From contig CAIIXF020000011.1 in NCBI GenBank assembly GCA_903813345.2, positions 35,994,166-36,058,165 of the forward strand: a DNA stretch of 64,000 bases, given 5' to 3'. The translations under genes and the position numbers were made by a program. The notes under the pieces were generated by a model that saw only the letters and a program-made list of their open reading frames with translations, was not told where the DNA came from and did no database searches. Shown one piece after another: positions 54,601 through 64,000 of this stretch (the first letter of the stretch is position 1; every line of letters starts with the position of its first letter). The stretch is from Owenia fusiformis (Eukaryota > Annelida > Polychaeta > Sabellida > Oweniidae).

Positions 54601-57289
54601 ATGCTCAGACACAATGTAGTTTTATACCAACAAGTCAATTTAAGTGTATGTTCAAAAATCAAGATTTTATTCAAGGTTTTGTGAAAATTACTCATTTTAA
54701 GAGTCAGAATGACATGTGTTAAGAATCACTGTAAAAAACAACTTTTTACCACATTCTAAATATTATTTTTGTGATTTGTTGAAAATATACTTCGTAAAGA
54801 TTCATAGTAGCCCGGACAGAATTGTTCAATGGTCACTTTTTCTTTAATAACTTTTTTAATTTTCAGTATTATCATAGTCTGATCACATATTTTAAAACTA
54901 GAGTAAAATTCTGACATACAAAAAAAATATTTAAGGAACATCTCTTAATTTATTGATATTGTAGGCGTTCATAGTATGAGTGACGCAAATACATAATTCA
55001 CCATTTTGTCTCATATTTGTTAAAAAACGGCGGCATGTTTTGTGGTTTGAATGTTCAGTTAAAATTTAAGTTAATATTAAAGAAATGCCATACGCCTACA
55101 AAATCATGTAGACCGCTGCCTTGGTATGAGGTAATGACTGCATTTATAATCTTCTTTTAAATTGACTTGTATGCATACCAGTACATAAAAAGGTTTGTAC
55201 AGAACAGTATATTGGTACGGTCGCAGCACTTAAAGTTTTTTGGCCATTCCATTGTAACTCGCAGTGGATTAGCAACCCTAGTTCGTTGAACCCGTGTAAC
55301 TATAGGGTCATACTGCCACAGTTTGTAATATCTTCCCCAGTCACACGCCTCTTTACCCATCCTTGGCATGCATGTGAATTGTTCTTCAGCTTTTCAATGG
55401 CCTCTGAGATGGCTGTTAAGCTTGGAGCTCTTGAAAAGATTAAGGACCTACTCTCATCACATCCCGCGCATTAGGGCGCCACCTTTTCACATCCTCTTGA
55501 ACACAACCCCAAACATTTCAATAGAGTTGATTTCATATACCCTTGGAGGGATTTGACTTCTTGTATTTGATGACTGGTCAGTTGCTGCATTACATAAGGA
55601 TTGTAACGGTGGCAGCATGGCCCTATAGTCCTATGACAATCTTTAAATATTAACTTTCAACTGAACATTCAAATTCCCAAAATATGCCGCCATTTTGAAC
55701 AAATATGAGGCAAAATGATGAATTATGTATTTCATCAGTCATTCTATGAATGCCCAAAATATCAATTAATTAAGAGATGTTCCTTAAATATTTTTTTTGT
55801 ATGTCAGAATTTTACTCTAGTTTTCAAATATGTGATCAGTCTCTGATAATACTGAAAGTTAAAAAAGTTATTAAAGAAAAAGTGACCATTGAACAATTCT
55901 GTCCGGGCTACTATTATATAAGAATAATACTGGAATTCCAATTTACCCTTTTCGAAAAATTTCTAAGTCCTTATAGGTACACTAATGGGTACGGATCCTT
56001 TAAAGTGCCTGATAAACTATAAAATGCGCATGCGTCCAGGTGTTGATAAACTATAAATAGCGAAAACCCAGGGTTTGTCATCACAAGGTAAGCCAGGACG
56101 TGTTGAGCGAACATCTAGTGTTGATATTGAATTTACATGTAGCCAGATAAGTTTCCTTATTGAAATTACATATAGTTATTAGCAATACTTTGTAGGTGAT
56201 AATTTTAATAAAATATGGGTAGGATGAGAGAAATTGGCCATTTCGAACCTGTTGAAAGTTTGTGGCTCTCGGCTACACCGAAGAATTTACTTCCATGAGT
56301 ACAGACACAAATGTGGGGCTCCCCAAGAGGTACGCGAGAAGGTGACCTGGCATCAAATGTACGACTAAATGCTTCTATCGAGTAGATAAAAGAACGAATA
56401 CGACAATAAGTTATTGCAAACGACAATTCCGATCATTCATCTCACTGAAGTATTTTGAAGTGAAGAAAATATGATTTTTGTTTTGAAACATGGATTCAGA
56501 TGAACGTACATGTAACTTCATTCTGACAACTAATCAAAACTGAACAAAATTGATTATACGTAACAGACGATTTATTGTTTTACAATGTTTTGATCGGCTA
56601 AACGAATGAAACCAAGAATTTATGACATGTAAAATGGCAATTTTGAAATGTAAAATTTAAAAGTGACAAACACAACCTCCCTATCCACTCTTTATGAGCC
56701 CTAATATGTACATGCAGCAGTGGTAGTGTACAGCTTATTATCACACTACTGGGCTTTCTATTCTAAAGCTTGTTGTTTTTAATAACACTGTTCACTCGAA
56801 GTAAATGTTTTGTGTGTGCGAAGTCAACGATAATCATTGTTTTATCCCGGTTATATGACAATTATAACAAAACCGTACTAAACGAAAAAAACGCAAATAA
56901 GAGAAAGCTTTCACACACATATAAAAAATGAACTAGTCTAATCCGCCAGTATAAACTCTGTTATATACGTAGCCAGGTCGGGCGCACACTTTAAATGAAT
57001 CATATTCGGCGCATTTCACAAAAGCACTAAATGCCTGCTAAATTGTTCTCAGTGGTCTCTCTTAAATTTATTTTTGGATTTAGAAAATGCATTTTGTAGT
57101 CTGGCAAAGGAATACATGGTATGGTATGGTTACGTCCAATCAATACATAGTAAAACAACACTTAAATGAATTGCATTTCATTTTCCAGATCCCAAGAACA
57201 GGTTGAAGTCTGCATTTGGTTACATTGGGCTCTTTATTCTCATTGGAACTAACATCTACATTGCAATCTCCATGCTCGGGTTCGTTTAA
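51493..57289 (+). CDS. MGST3: Microsomal glutathione S-transferase 3-like (MAPEG family), five coding exons with alternative first exons
   Basis: Integral membrane MAPEG enzyme, expected in ER or outer mitochondrial membrane, with glutathione transferase/peroxidase activity in vertebrates. Exons: 51493-51615 (1a) or 51716-51838 (1b), 52142-52206, 52472-52529, 52808-52880, 57189-57289. Lengths sum to 420 bases with either first exon: 139 aa plus stop. The diagnostic MAPEG motif FNCIQRAHQNTLE is at residues 53-65, and RIVYAQGYYTGDPKNRLKSA is split by intron 4; both match human MGST3 closely. Four membrane helices are expected (about 10-31, 66-82, 84-104 and 115-136). It lacks the Cys-rich C-terminal tail of vertebrate MGST3. 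Intron 4 (4.3 kb) is filled with repeats. All donors are GTAAGT except that of 1b (GTGAGA). Confidence 0.95.
51716..51838 (+). CDS. MGST3: MGST3-like alternative first coding exon 1b
   Basis: Also exactly 41 codons, phase 0, donor GTGAGA: MAVIEISPDFGWVIMVFIAS then a helix ending SARKKYDVK. It aligns over its whole length with exon 1a (I-x-I-x-x-FG near the start, AR-x-KY-x-V at the end) and is closer to the canonical family ending ARKKYKV. It lies 100 bases after the 1a donor. The two exons cannot both be used in one mRNA without carrying two starts. CTCCAG just upstream could be an acceptor, or the exon may have its own start site. Confidence 0.82.
52142..52206 (+). CDS. MGST3: MGST3-like coding exon 2
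   Basis: 65 bases: YPKMYSDTSDMFNCIQRAHQ, N, then two bases of Thr63. It holds the MAPEG signature and joins phase 0 to either first exon. The acceptor is TGTATTTCAG and the donor GTAAGT. Confidence 0.95.
52472..52529 (+). CDS. MGST3: MGST3-like coding exon 3
   Basis: 58 bases completing Thr63 and encoding LENYTVFIVLMLIAGVVYP, the second membrane helix. It matches human TLEVYPPFLFFLAVGGVYHP. The acceptor is ACTATTTTAG and the donor GTAAGT, phase 0 out. Confidence 0.94.
52808..52880 (+). CDS. MGST3: MGST3-like coding exon 4
   Basis: 73 bases encoding RLAAVCGAVYVVSRIVYAQG then YYTG plus one base. It matches human RIASGLGLAWIVGRVLYAYGYYTG. The acceptor is TCTTGCAG and the donor GTAAGT. Confidence 0.95.
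53480..54275 (+). repeat. Degenerate 97-158-bp tandem repeat in MGST3 intron 4
   Basis: Six units marked by GAACTACCTTACAAGCAGTG then TCCCTTTAA, at 53506, 53628, 53725, 53883, 54017 and 54175. Each is followed by AATGGATATTGATTCAGTCC and a CAGCAATATATCATCT block. Unit length varies by deletion. Confidence 0.85.
54806..55912. mobile_element. 1.1-kb foldback element with ~300-base arms, in MGST3 intron 4
   Basis: AGTAGCCCGGACAGAATTGT at the left; the complement ends GAACAATTCTGTCCGGGCTACT at 55912. The arms run about 54806-55100 and 55610-55912. The 500-base loop reads on - as a 47-codon frame containing SLTAISEAIEKLKNNSHACQ and GWVKRRVTGED before a stop; its composition differs from the arms. 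Confidence 0.85.
56025..56087 (+). promoter_or_regulatory. Promoter-like block: NRF-1-like site, TATA box and donor
   Basis: TGCGCATGCG (56025-56034), TATAAAT (56052-56058) and CACAAG|GTAAGC with the exon end at 56087 lie in order on the coding strand of MGST3, 1.1 kb before exon 5. It could start an alternative transcript or be a relic of the adjacent foldback element. No ATG lies between the TATA box and the donor. Confidence 0.3.
57189..57289 (+). CDS. MGST3: MGST3-like terminal coding exon 5
   Basis: 101 bases: DPKNRLKSAFGYIGLFILIG then TNIYIAISMLGFV and TAA at 57287-57289. It encodes the last membrane helix. The acceptor is TTTTCCAG. AATAAA at 57814-57819 is a possible polyadenylation signal. 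Confidence 0.94.
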
Positions 57290-58531
57290 CATCCTCCAAT
57301 CTCCATGCAGGGTCAGGCTGAAACCTGTCATACTGAAAACGGGTGAAGTTACGAACTATGCATACAGCAAGCAGGGAATACTTACAAAGAACTAAAACTG
57401 TCAACTATATCTACTTAACTCCAAAGAATGATGGTTAACCTTCAAAGACCAAACAAACATAGGCTAATTGATAATTTACATTTAAAGCAAGAGTGTTAGT
57501 GAATGAATTCTGGATAATTTTTCATAACATTTTGAAAGAAGCCTCTCTTTGATAGCCTTTATTTCCAAAAATTGTTTTCAACATAATATTAATAATGATA
57601 TTGAATAACACAATGAAGCTTTACATTAAACAATGAGCTTTGTAAGTTGAATTTTCTTGATCTTCAGAGAAGAATTCAATATTTAATATATTTAATTTTT
57701 ATGATAACATTTGTAGTTAGAGCTGACATTACTATGAAGGTATTTAAATTAATATCATTTTTAATATTGCAATTATAAAGTTTAATATAGCTTACTAATA
57801 TATTTTATTTTTAAATAAATAATTCTGTATTATAAATGTAATTATTTTTTAGAATGTCATTTTATATTTGAATATCTTTATATACATATACATTGATTCC
57901 AATATGTAATGAAAATAACTAACTGTTAGTAGAATTTGACTTTAAAAAGAAGTATAGCACACGCACACATTGTCACAAGATCATGGACATTCAATCTTTT
58001 GAATACAATACGTCTTGTGAATTGTAATAAGTCTAACGTCAAATCCTTCTTCTGTATGGAATTCAAATCAGAGAATTAGGTATAAAATATGACCATTGTA
58101 AGGGTAAAAGAAATAAAAAATGAATTTAAATCATGTTATTGTTCAGTTTTGTGATAGCCTAGTGGTTGCAATATTTTGTGAATGTAAATGGTGGCAACAC
58201 CAGAACTTGCAGAAGAATACAAAATAATCTTCCTATCAAAATCAACCCTAAAGCAATTTGTTAACTACATAAGCATGAACTGCTCTGGAGATATGAAATA
58301 GAATCTAGAAGAGGACTGGCATTAACTGGCAAAATTCATCTAGGGTACTAGAATATGATTTTATATATTGAATAACATAATTTTGGACACTGGCTATAAC
58401 CCCGACTGATATATTCAGAGTATTTACCCAAAGAGTATGGAATTCATGACATGCAATGCAGAATATGGAATTCAAAGATCTTGATAAACTGTTTGAAACT
58501 ATCATGTCTAGTAAAAGAAACCTTTCTAATG
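57290..58531. other. MGST3 3' flank; no further gene seen
   Basis: Very AT-rich, with likely 3' UTR in the first 500 bases. No convincing coding frame. Confidence 0.5.
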
Positions 58532-59040
58532 CACCCCGGAATAGCCTGACAACGGTAAAGTCAGATACCGTTGTCACAAATGGCGGACATAACTGTCGCT
58601 TCAATTAGATTTTCATGAACTGAGCACCTAGACTGAATTCCTTTAGAACAACAATTAATCAAAGTGTTTTAATACTCATTGTACAGTTAATAATTTTCTA
58701 CCATCGAAAGTAAAGTCTTTAATTTAACCGATCAAAATGAGATACGGGACAACGGACACTGGAATTTCCATATGCCGTTGTCTTTCTAAATTACTCAAAT
58801 TCAGATTCCGTTGTCATTAACGATATCGAAGACGCTATAGGGTGGGGATTCACGACCCAGATCGAAAATGGGATTTCATATGATACATTATCAAAAGAGC
58901 TTAATACATGATGCACAGAATTAACGACGATGAAATCCCATGAAATGAGGACCAAGTGATTAAACAGTTAAAGCGACGGTTATGTCCGCCATTTGTGTAA
59001 ACGGTATCTGACTTTACCGTTGTCAGGCTATTCCGATGTG
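58532..59040. mobile_element. Long MITE (GGAATAGCCTGACA family), copy 2
   Basis: CACCCCGGAATAGCCTGACA at 58532 and TGTCAGGCTATTCCGATGTG ending 59040, with about 75-base arms matching the 102-bp copy at 33786. The 360-base interior contains further CCGTTGTC words. Confidence 0.9.
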
Positions 59041-60845
59041 TAACGGTATTTGAACCAGGAATTAGAAGTTCTTGAGGTAACCAAACAACTGACAGATACA
59101 AATAACAATCAATCAGTTTAAAATCAATAGTAATTTATTCAAAAAGATTCATACAATAGGCCTATTAACATGATTAAAAAAAGATTCATACACTGAATGT
59201 TGGGAAACTGAAATTAGCTCTTTGGTTTATAAAATTATAGAATCAAGATAGAAACATCCTCCGATCACAGTGCTTCAAAATCCAGAATATATTCTTTCTT
59301 TTAGAAGAAGGAGGTACGGATTCTGGATACCTGCTTAGGAGGATGGATAGAAAAGGAACCTAATTATTTGAATATCACCAAAAACGAATTTGACAGAAAT
59401 AGTTAAACAAAATTAAGTGGACATAGATAGAAATTAAAAAGGCTTGTTACGCTCATGGACCATTGTCGAAATATATTTAAGTTTGTATATTTCATCATAT
59501 CTACATGTACATGTACAAAGAAAACACCTAGATAAATATTATTTCAGCTGATATTCCTCTTGAAACATGTTTGATATGTATGTTTTAAGAAGATGTTTAG
59601 CCAAATGTTGCCTTGATAGCTCAGAAAAAGTTTAAATTTTCCTATTTTCTCTGCACATGCCTTGTATTATTAAGATTTGAGATTTGACCTTCAAAAGTCA
59701 AAAAAGGTACTTTTTCATCATGCTTTCAAAATCATCTTTGGTTGACCTTCAATGACATTCGGAGGGTCAAAACGGTATTTTTCAACTTGATTTAAATTGA
59801 CGTATTTTTCAAAATCGTCTACCGTTACAAGTTTTCAGGACTGAATTTAGATATGAGATTTGAACTTTAGTTGGCCTCCAATAACCTTCGAGGGGTCAAC
59901 AAAGGGAGATATTGATAAAAATATCAATCGAAAAATTCGGAAAATTATGAATAGGAACCCCACGTGAACAATTTTTCCGAAATGTTGAACCTATTTACTT
60001 AAAAGAGGATCTTATTTTTCTGATTTTTATTGCATGAAAAGATTATTCTCAAATTTATGGAGGGGAATGTGTATTATGCTACATTCTAAAATCGCTTATT
60101 ATCAAAGAATATGATTATGTCGCTAAAACTTAAATTCCTTGCGTAGCAGATTTTTTTGTTAATCGATGTGAAGATAAATGTAACTGATGCATGTTGGAAA
60201 TATGCACGAATTAACGAAAGTGGTATTCGGAAGAGATGGAAATGCTAATTAATTACATTAATTATGAACTTTGAAATTGTTTTTGCGACTTCATTTGCAG
60301 AAACTGTTTACCTATTTCACAAAATTAAATAAGAAGATCCATACATGCAGATTTCTCCTAAGATCGTATAATACAATGGGATATTTTACAGATTTTCCAG
60401 TTCCATGTTGCATCCTCATTGTCCTCAATAAGATTATAACAGAGATATAAATATGGTTTTAGTAAATGTAGTTTATTTATAACTATGAAAATGACAAGCA
60501 TTATACAGGGTGTCAGATAAGCTACAGCTAAAACCTAATAGATGGTACCTTGTGTGATATACCATTGGAAAGCTCATCCAAAGTTACATTAGCTCACAAA
60601 CTCTAAAATATTTCGAATGAAGACTGACTTATATTTTCTTGATGGCATATGATAGATTACAAAATATAACCAATAATTCAATGTTACCTTTACATTAATA
60701 AATGGTCTGAAATAGACAACAATCGTTTTATATTAGAGCTAAAATAGTTGTCGAACGAACGGGAAATGAAATGGTTGAGAGCATGCAAATGGAACGAACA
60801 TAAACTATCTTTTAAGCTATAGACTGTCTTTTATGGCATCTGTGG
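59041..60845. other. No gene seen
   Basis: 59690-59900 has three diverged copies of TTGACCTTCAA..GGGTCAA-type sequence. 60505 has a lone mariner-like end TACAGGGTGTCAGATAAGCT. Confidence 0.45.
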
Positions 60846-61994
60846 CAGTGGCGTAGCTACGTGTACGCCAAGTACGCCCAGGCGTACTCTCAAATTTTAA
60901 GGAAAAATAAAATTTACCTGATTAATTGTGATGAAAAATAAATATTTTACCAAGAGATAGAAATCGATGGGAGATCTATGAAGACTCGTGTTAATAAATA
61001 AAAAAGAATCACGTACAGATTGTTAAGATCCGAAATTGAGTTGAGACGGTCGTGTAACTGTTCTTTTATTGTTAATCATCTTGTGAGCTAGATAAAAACA
61101 AACACAGAAAAAATAATAATATTTCATGGAGAATGACCACAAAAGCTTAAAACAATGAGCCTCATACATACAGTTTTAGGTAGCCTAAAAAATAAAATCG
61201 CCTTGATAAACGGCTTCGATCGCCGATGGCATGATTATTGTAGATTGGGTTAATTTGGCGCCCGCTTTAATTTGGCGAATTTGGCGAAATTGAAAAATTC
61301 GCCAATATAAATCTCCGCCAAAATTTAGAATGAATCCCCGGGAATCATCTAGGGTATTTCGTCCAGTGTATTAAGGTCACTTCCGGTTTATTTTTCCAAA
61401 AATATGAAAAAATGTCTCTCATAAATTGGCTCAGAACTAGTCAGTCACTCATTTATACTCAGGGAAAAGTAGCAGCATCGATTGAGGTGTAAAAAGTAAA
61501 GGATGATCTCACAAAAATGTACAAACGTGGTGAATATCGCCATGGTGGTCCTCAAAAGAAAAAATGAACATAGCCAAACATGCCCATTTAGATCTAGATC
61601 TACATGGTATTTCGCAAACAGCGCGTAAGTTTAACATTCCATTAACATTTTTTTTGCATATCCGCCAAATTAAATAGCCGCCAATATGCCAAAAATGGCA
61701 AAATCGCCAAATTAAGTAGCGCCAAATTAACCCAATCTACAGTATATAGAATCTGTCTATTTTGTTTCCCGAATATTATCTGTTAATACAGTTAATTCAA
61801 TCCCTTTAAAAAGCTATGTCAAAATGATCAAACAATACATATTTCCTTCATTGAATTAAAGAGTGTTTAGTGTGTCCCCTATCTTCTGAACACCCGGGAT
61901 CTTCCTATTTTATGGAACCATCGTTTTGTTAATTTTGATAAAACCGGGAAATCATACGGGCGTACACTCGCAAAATGGGCTAGCTACGCCTCTG
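60846..61994. mobile_element. DNA transposon remnant, CAGTGGCGTAGCTA termini
   Basis: CAGTGGCGTAGCTA at the left and TAGCTACGCCTCTG at the right (one mismatch), with TGTGG on both outer flanks as a likely target duplication. The termini are followed by GTACGCC words. It is interrupted by a second element at 61239-61742. No transposase frame remains. Confidence 0.8.
61239..61742. mobile_element. MITE nested in the element at 60846-61994
   Basis: TGTAGATTGGGTTAATTTGG and CGCC at the left; the complement GGCGCTACTTAATTTGGCG-type arm ends CCCAATCTACAG at the right. About 500 bases, with repeated AATTTGGCG words at both ends. Confidence 0.9.
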
Positions 61995-62078
61995 TGTGGT
62001 GTACAACTCTGATATATTGTTCTAAAACTCCTGGAGACACAGCATCCAGAGTCCTCCTTACATCTGTCCGAAACGTTT

Positions 62079-62174
62079 TCAACAACTGAAGTCTTGCAAC
62101 ACCTTGAAGGGGTCCTTCTCTCGGATCACTTTGTGCCATAACTCGTCATACAGTCGCTTCCAGCGAACGTCCAT
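62079..62174 (-). CDS. Possible terminal exon: MDVRWKRLYDELWHKVIREK..
   Basis: After an acceptor-like TGTTATAG the minus strand reads MDVRWKRLYDELWHKVIREK, then DPFKVLQDFSC and TGA. Aromatic and charged residues are dense, unlike random AT-rich sequence. Phase 0 is required here but the preceding candidate exon leaves phase 2. A start codon at 62174 is an alternative. No family is recognised. Confidence 0.35.
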   Translation of the reverse strand: MDVRWKRLYDELWHKVIREKDPFKVLQDFSC

Positions 62175-62647
62175 CTATAACATTAATTTGCAAAAGTTTT
62201 ACATAAGTTTTATCAAACAGAAATTATCACTTGAAACTCATTCGCTGTCTTTTTCTAACAAAATCGGGACAGGAATATACAGAGTAAAATATAAGCAGCA
62301 ATCTTTTAAATAAAAAAACATAAAGTTGTGTTCCTCAATCCCAAAATCTGAGAAATCAAAATCAGCTCTTCGCTTTCGGATGGTATATCAACTCAAATTA
62401 CATTTTTGACGTCATGAAACTAATACTGAAACGAGGATGATACTAATTGTTTTGGGATCCAATGAGTTGGTTTCATCAAAATTAAACATCATGTTTACCC
62501 TAATATCGTCATCCTTTTGAGTTACATCATCCTAGGCGAAGCTGTTTCAGAGATGTTTGACTATTTTTGTAGTCATTTAAAATCAGAAGTTTATTTGTTC
62601 GCATGACAAAATATTTACTATATACAGAATGAAAGAGGGCAACTCAC

Positions 62648-62709
62648 TGCCTCTTGGTGTTCTCGAGAGCCTCCTCGATTGGTTCCAGTTCAGATGCAAA
62701 TCTCTTCTC
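62648..62709 (-). CDS. Possible internal exon of the same unrecognised gene
   Basis: Reading EKRFASELEPIEEALENTKR after a TTTCAGAG acceptor, with a donor GTGAGT after CA. It is 62 bases long and leaves phase 2. The charged, helical composition looks like coding sequence and the start fits phase 0 from the exon at 62951. The phase does not fit the exon at 62174, so either an exon or a base is missing or one of the pieces is not real. Confidence 0.35.
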
Positions 62710-62950
62710 CTCTGAAAGAATTGTTGAAAGAATCTGTCACATATTGATGGCACGGCTCTATTTCAAGAAATATGTGTAAAGAAGAGTCACAATTTATACT
62801 GATTTCAAAGTTGTAGCAATAAATCACAGGCTAGTATCGAAAGATTTGTCCGCTGTTACGGAGCATGCTATTTTTCATAAAAACACTAAGAATACTTCAC
62901 GATTTATTTTTTAACTCATATGTTTCGTTATACCATATAAAATTACTTAC

Positions 62951-63133
62951 TGCATGCAATGGATATTTCATTTGCGGGTAACTTTCACTTCTGTTTGGAA
63001 GTCCAATTACGCTGGGAAGAAAAGCTATTGAAAATGGCGCCGGAGTATCATACTTCAAAATGTACCATTTCTTGTTTAAGTTTCTAATGGCACGATATAG
63101 TGACACGATAATATTTACACATGGTTTCAGCAT
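62951..63133 (-). CDS. Possible first coding exon of an unrecognised gene
   Basis: 61 codons from ATG to a perfect donor CATGCA|GTAAGT, phase 0: MLKPCVNIIVSLYRAIRNLN, then KKWYILKYDTPAPFSIAFLP and a tail NRSESYPQMKYPLHA. No family is recognised. A diverged, inverted copy starts at 63352 on the other strand and keeps about 46 codons free of indels. The 20 or so codon differences between the copies are mostly replacements, so they do not show purifying selection. Confidence 0.35.
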
Positions 63134-63351
63134 AACTATGAAGGTATAAATGAGATGTTGATGTATTTGGTCTTTTTAATTCTTTTATAAAAAATAATGT
63201 TTGATTTTTTTTGTCCGCTGTAACGGAGCAGTTGCAAATGTGAACTGTGAAAATGCTCCGTCACAGCGGACAAAAAATATTAATATTATTTTTTATAAAA
63301 ACATTAAAAAGACCCAATGCATTAATATCTCATTAATAAATTCAGACTTAT

Positions 63352-63516
63352 GGTGAAAACATATGTTAATATTATCGTATCACTATATCATGCCGTTAAA
63401 AAGTTAAAAAAGAAATGGGACATTTTAGAGTTTGATACTCTGGCGCCGTTTTCAATAGATTTTACTCCTAGCGTTATTGGACTTCAAACAGAAGTGAAGG
63501 TTACACGCAAATGATA
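63352..63516 (+). pseudogene. Inverted, frameshifted copy of the exon at 62951-63133
   Basis: Reads MVKTYVNIIVSLYHAVKKLK then KKWDILEFDT..APFSIDFTPSVIGL, colinear with the minus-strand exon. A one-base loss after GGACTT shifts the frame and gives an early TGA. No splice donor is kept at the equivalent place. Either this is the decayed copy or both are parts of an inverted repetitive element. Confidence 0.4.
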
Positions 63517-63520
63517 TTTT

Positions 63521-64000
63521 GTTCTAAGGGGTCTCCAAGGGACCCCTGATGATAAAAATGCATGATTTATCAATTTATTTAATCCTGAAGTCTGTACAAA
63601 CATTTTAAAAAAAAGTTCATGACTTTTCGTTAAGTATTTACAAAGTTACAGTGATCCGAAGCTGGTGAGCGCGCGAAAAATTGCGAAAACGATAAAATCC
63701 CAGTGTTAAATCGCCATAGGGATTTTCCGAGAATTTGCAGTCTCGAAGCTCTAAAAAATTTATTTGTAGGAGTTATGTCATGGTATAAATACCACTGAAA
63801 TCAGCATTAGAAGATCTATAATTCTGCGTTTCCAGATTTTAAAATTGAAGTCTCAATAAAAAATTAAATGCTAAAATAATTATATTTTGAAAAAAATCCA
63901 ACTGCGCCATCTTGAATTATGACGTCACAATGACACTATCTCATTTGCATATTCACATTTTTTTCATATTACAAAATCACAAAAAGTGAAATATCTTTTC
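63521..64000. other. No gene seen at the window end
   Basis: AT-rich with isolated CpG-containing words (GAGCGCGCGAAAAATTGCG at 63668). No frame, repeat or splice pair is supported. Confidence 0.45.

Larger units (their letters stand above)
62846..63520. repeat. Inverted duplication with TTGTCCGCTGT..ACGGAGCA motifs
   Basis: Arms at about 62962-63210 and 63274-63520 are diverged inverted copies. A 20-base motif close to TTGTCCGCTGTAACGGAGCA occurs at 62846-62865, 63211-63230 and inverted at 63254-63273. The latter two form a short hairpin at the centre of symmetry. It could be a terminal repeat of a mobile element. Confidence 0.7.

Noticed and set aside
56205-56426. 73-codon minus-strand frame in MGST3 intron 4
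   Set aside because: It starts MSFAITYCRIRSFIY and has a protein-like middle, but no family, splice partners or promoter could be supported.
58305-58604. 99-codon frame on the minus strand
   Set aside because: It starts inside the arm of the MITE at 58532 and has no recognisable features.

Overview
This is a eukaryotic, AT-rich, intron-bearing nuclear window. It has GT-AG introns, single genes spread over many kilobases, dozens of short inverted-repeat elements and about a dozen minisatellites. The gene content (a ciliary CFAP298 orthologue, an MGST3-type MAPEG enzyme, a TMEM45-family protein, a neuropeptide-type GPCR) indicates an animal. The mobile-element style suggests a marine invertebrate deuterostome such as a hemichordate or echinoderm, but that placement is a guess and no search was run.

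Layout. 1-25 kb: no recognisable protein gene; tandem arrays (908-1366, 6385-7562, 15487-15845, 16115-16684, 17243-17505, 23758-24175) alternate with MITE or foldback elements, including a ~1.8 kb element at 18493-20264. 25.25-26.4 kb: a TMEM45-like gene with one coding exon on +. 26.8-33 kb: more MITEs and a 32-bp array. 33.0-48.2 kb: CFAP298 on -, seven coding exons. Its second intron contains a complete intronless rhodopsin-class GPCR on the same strand. Its first intron contains nine extra copies of an 83-bp unit that spans its own 3' splice site. 48.2-51.4 kb: intergenic, with a tRNA-derived SINE and an ~870-bp hairpin. 51.5-57.3 kb: an MGST3-like gene on + with two alternative first coding exons of identical length. 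57.3-64 kb: transposons, one nested inside another, and exon-like pieces of an unrecognised minus-strand gene at 62.08-63.13 kb, the first of which lies in an inverted duplication.

The four recognised genes do not form a pathway. CFAP298 acts in motile cilia, MGST3 is a membrane glutathione transferase/peroxidase, and TMEM45 and the GPCR are membrane proteins. The observations most worth checking are the exon-seeded minisatellite with decoy splice acceptors in CFAP298, a one-base frameshift in CFAP298 exon 5, the paired first exons of MGST3, the nested GPCR, and minisatellites whose units resemble the terminal repeats of local MITEs.
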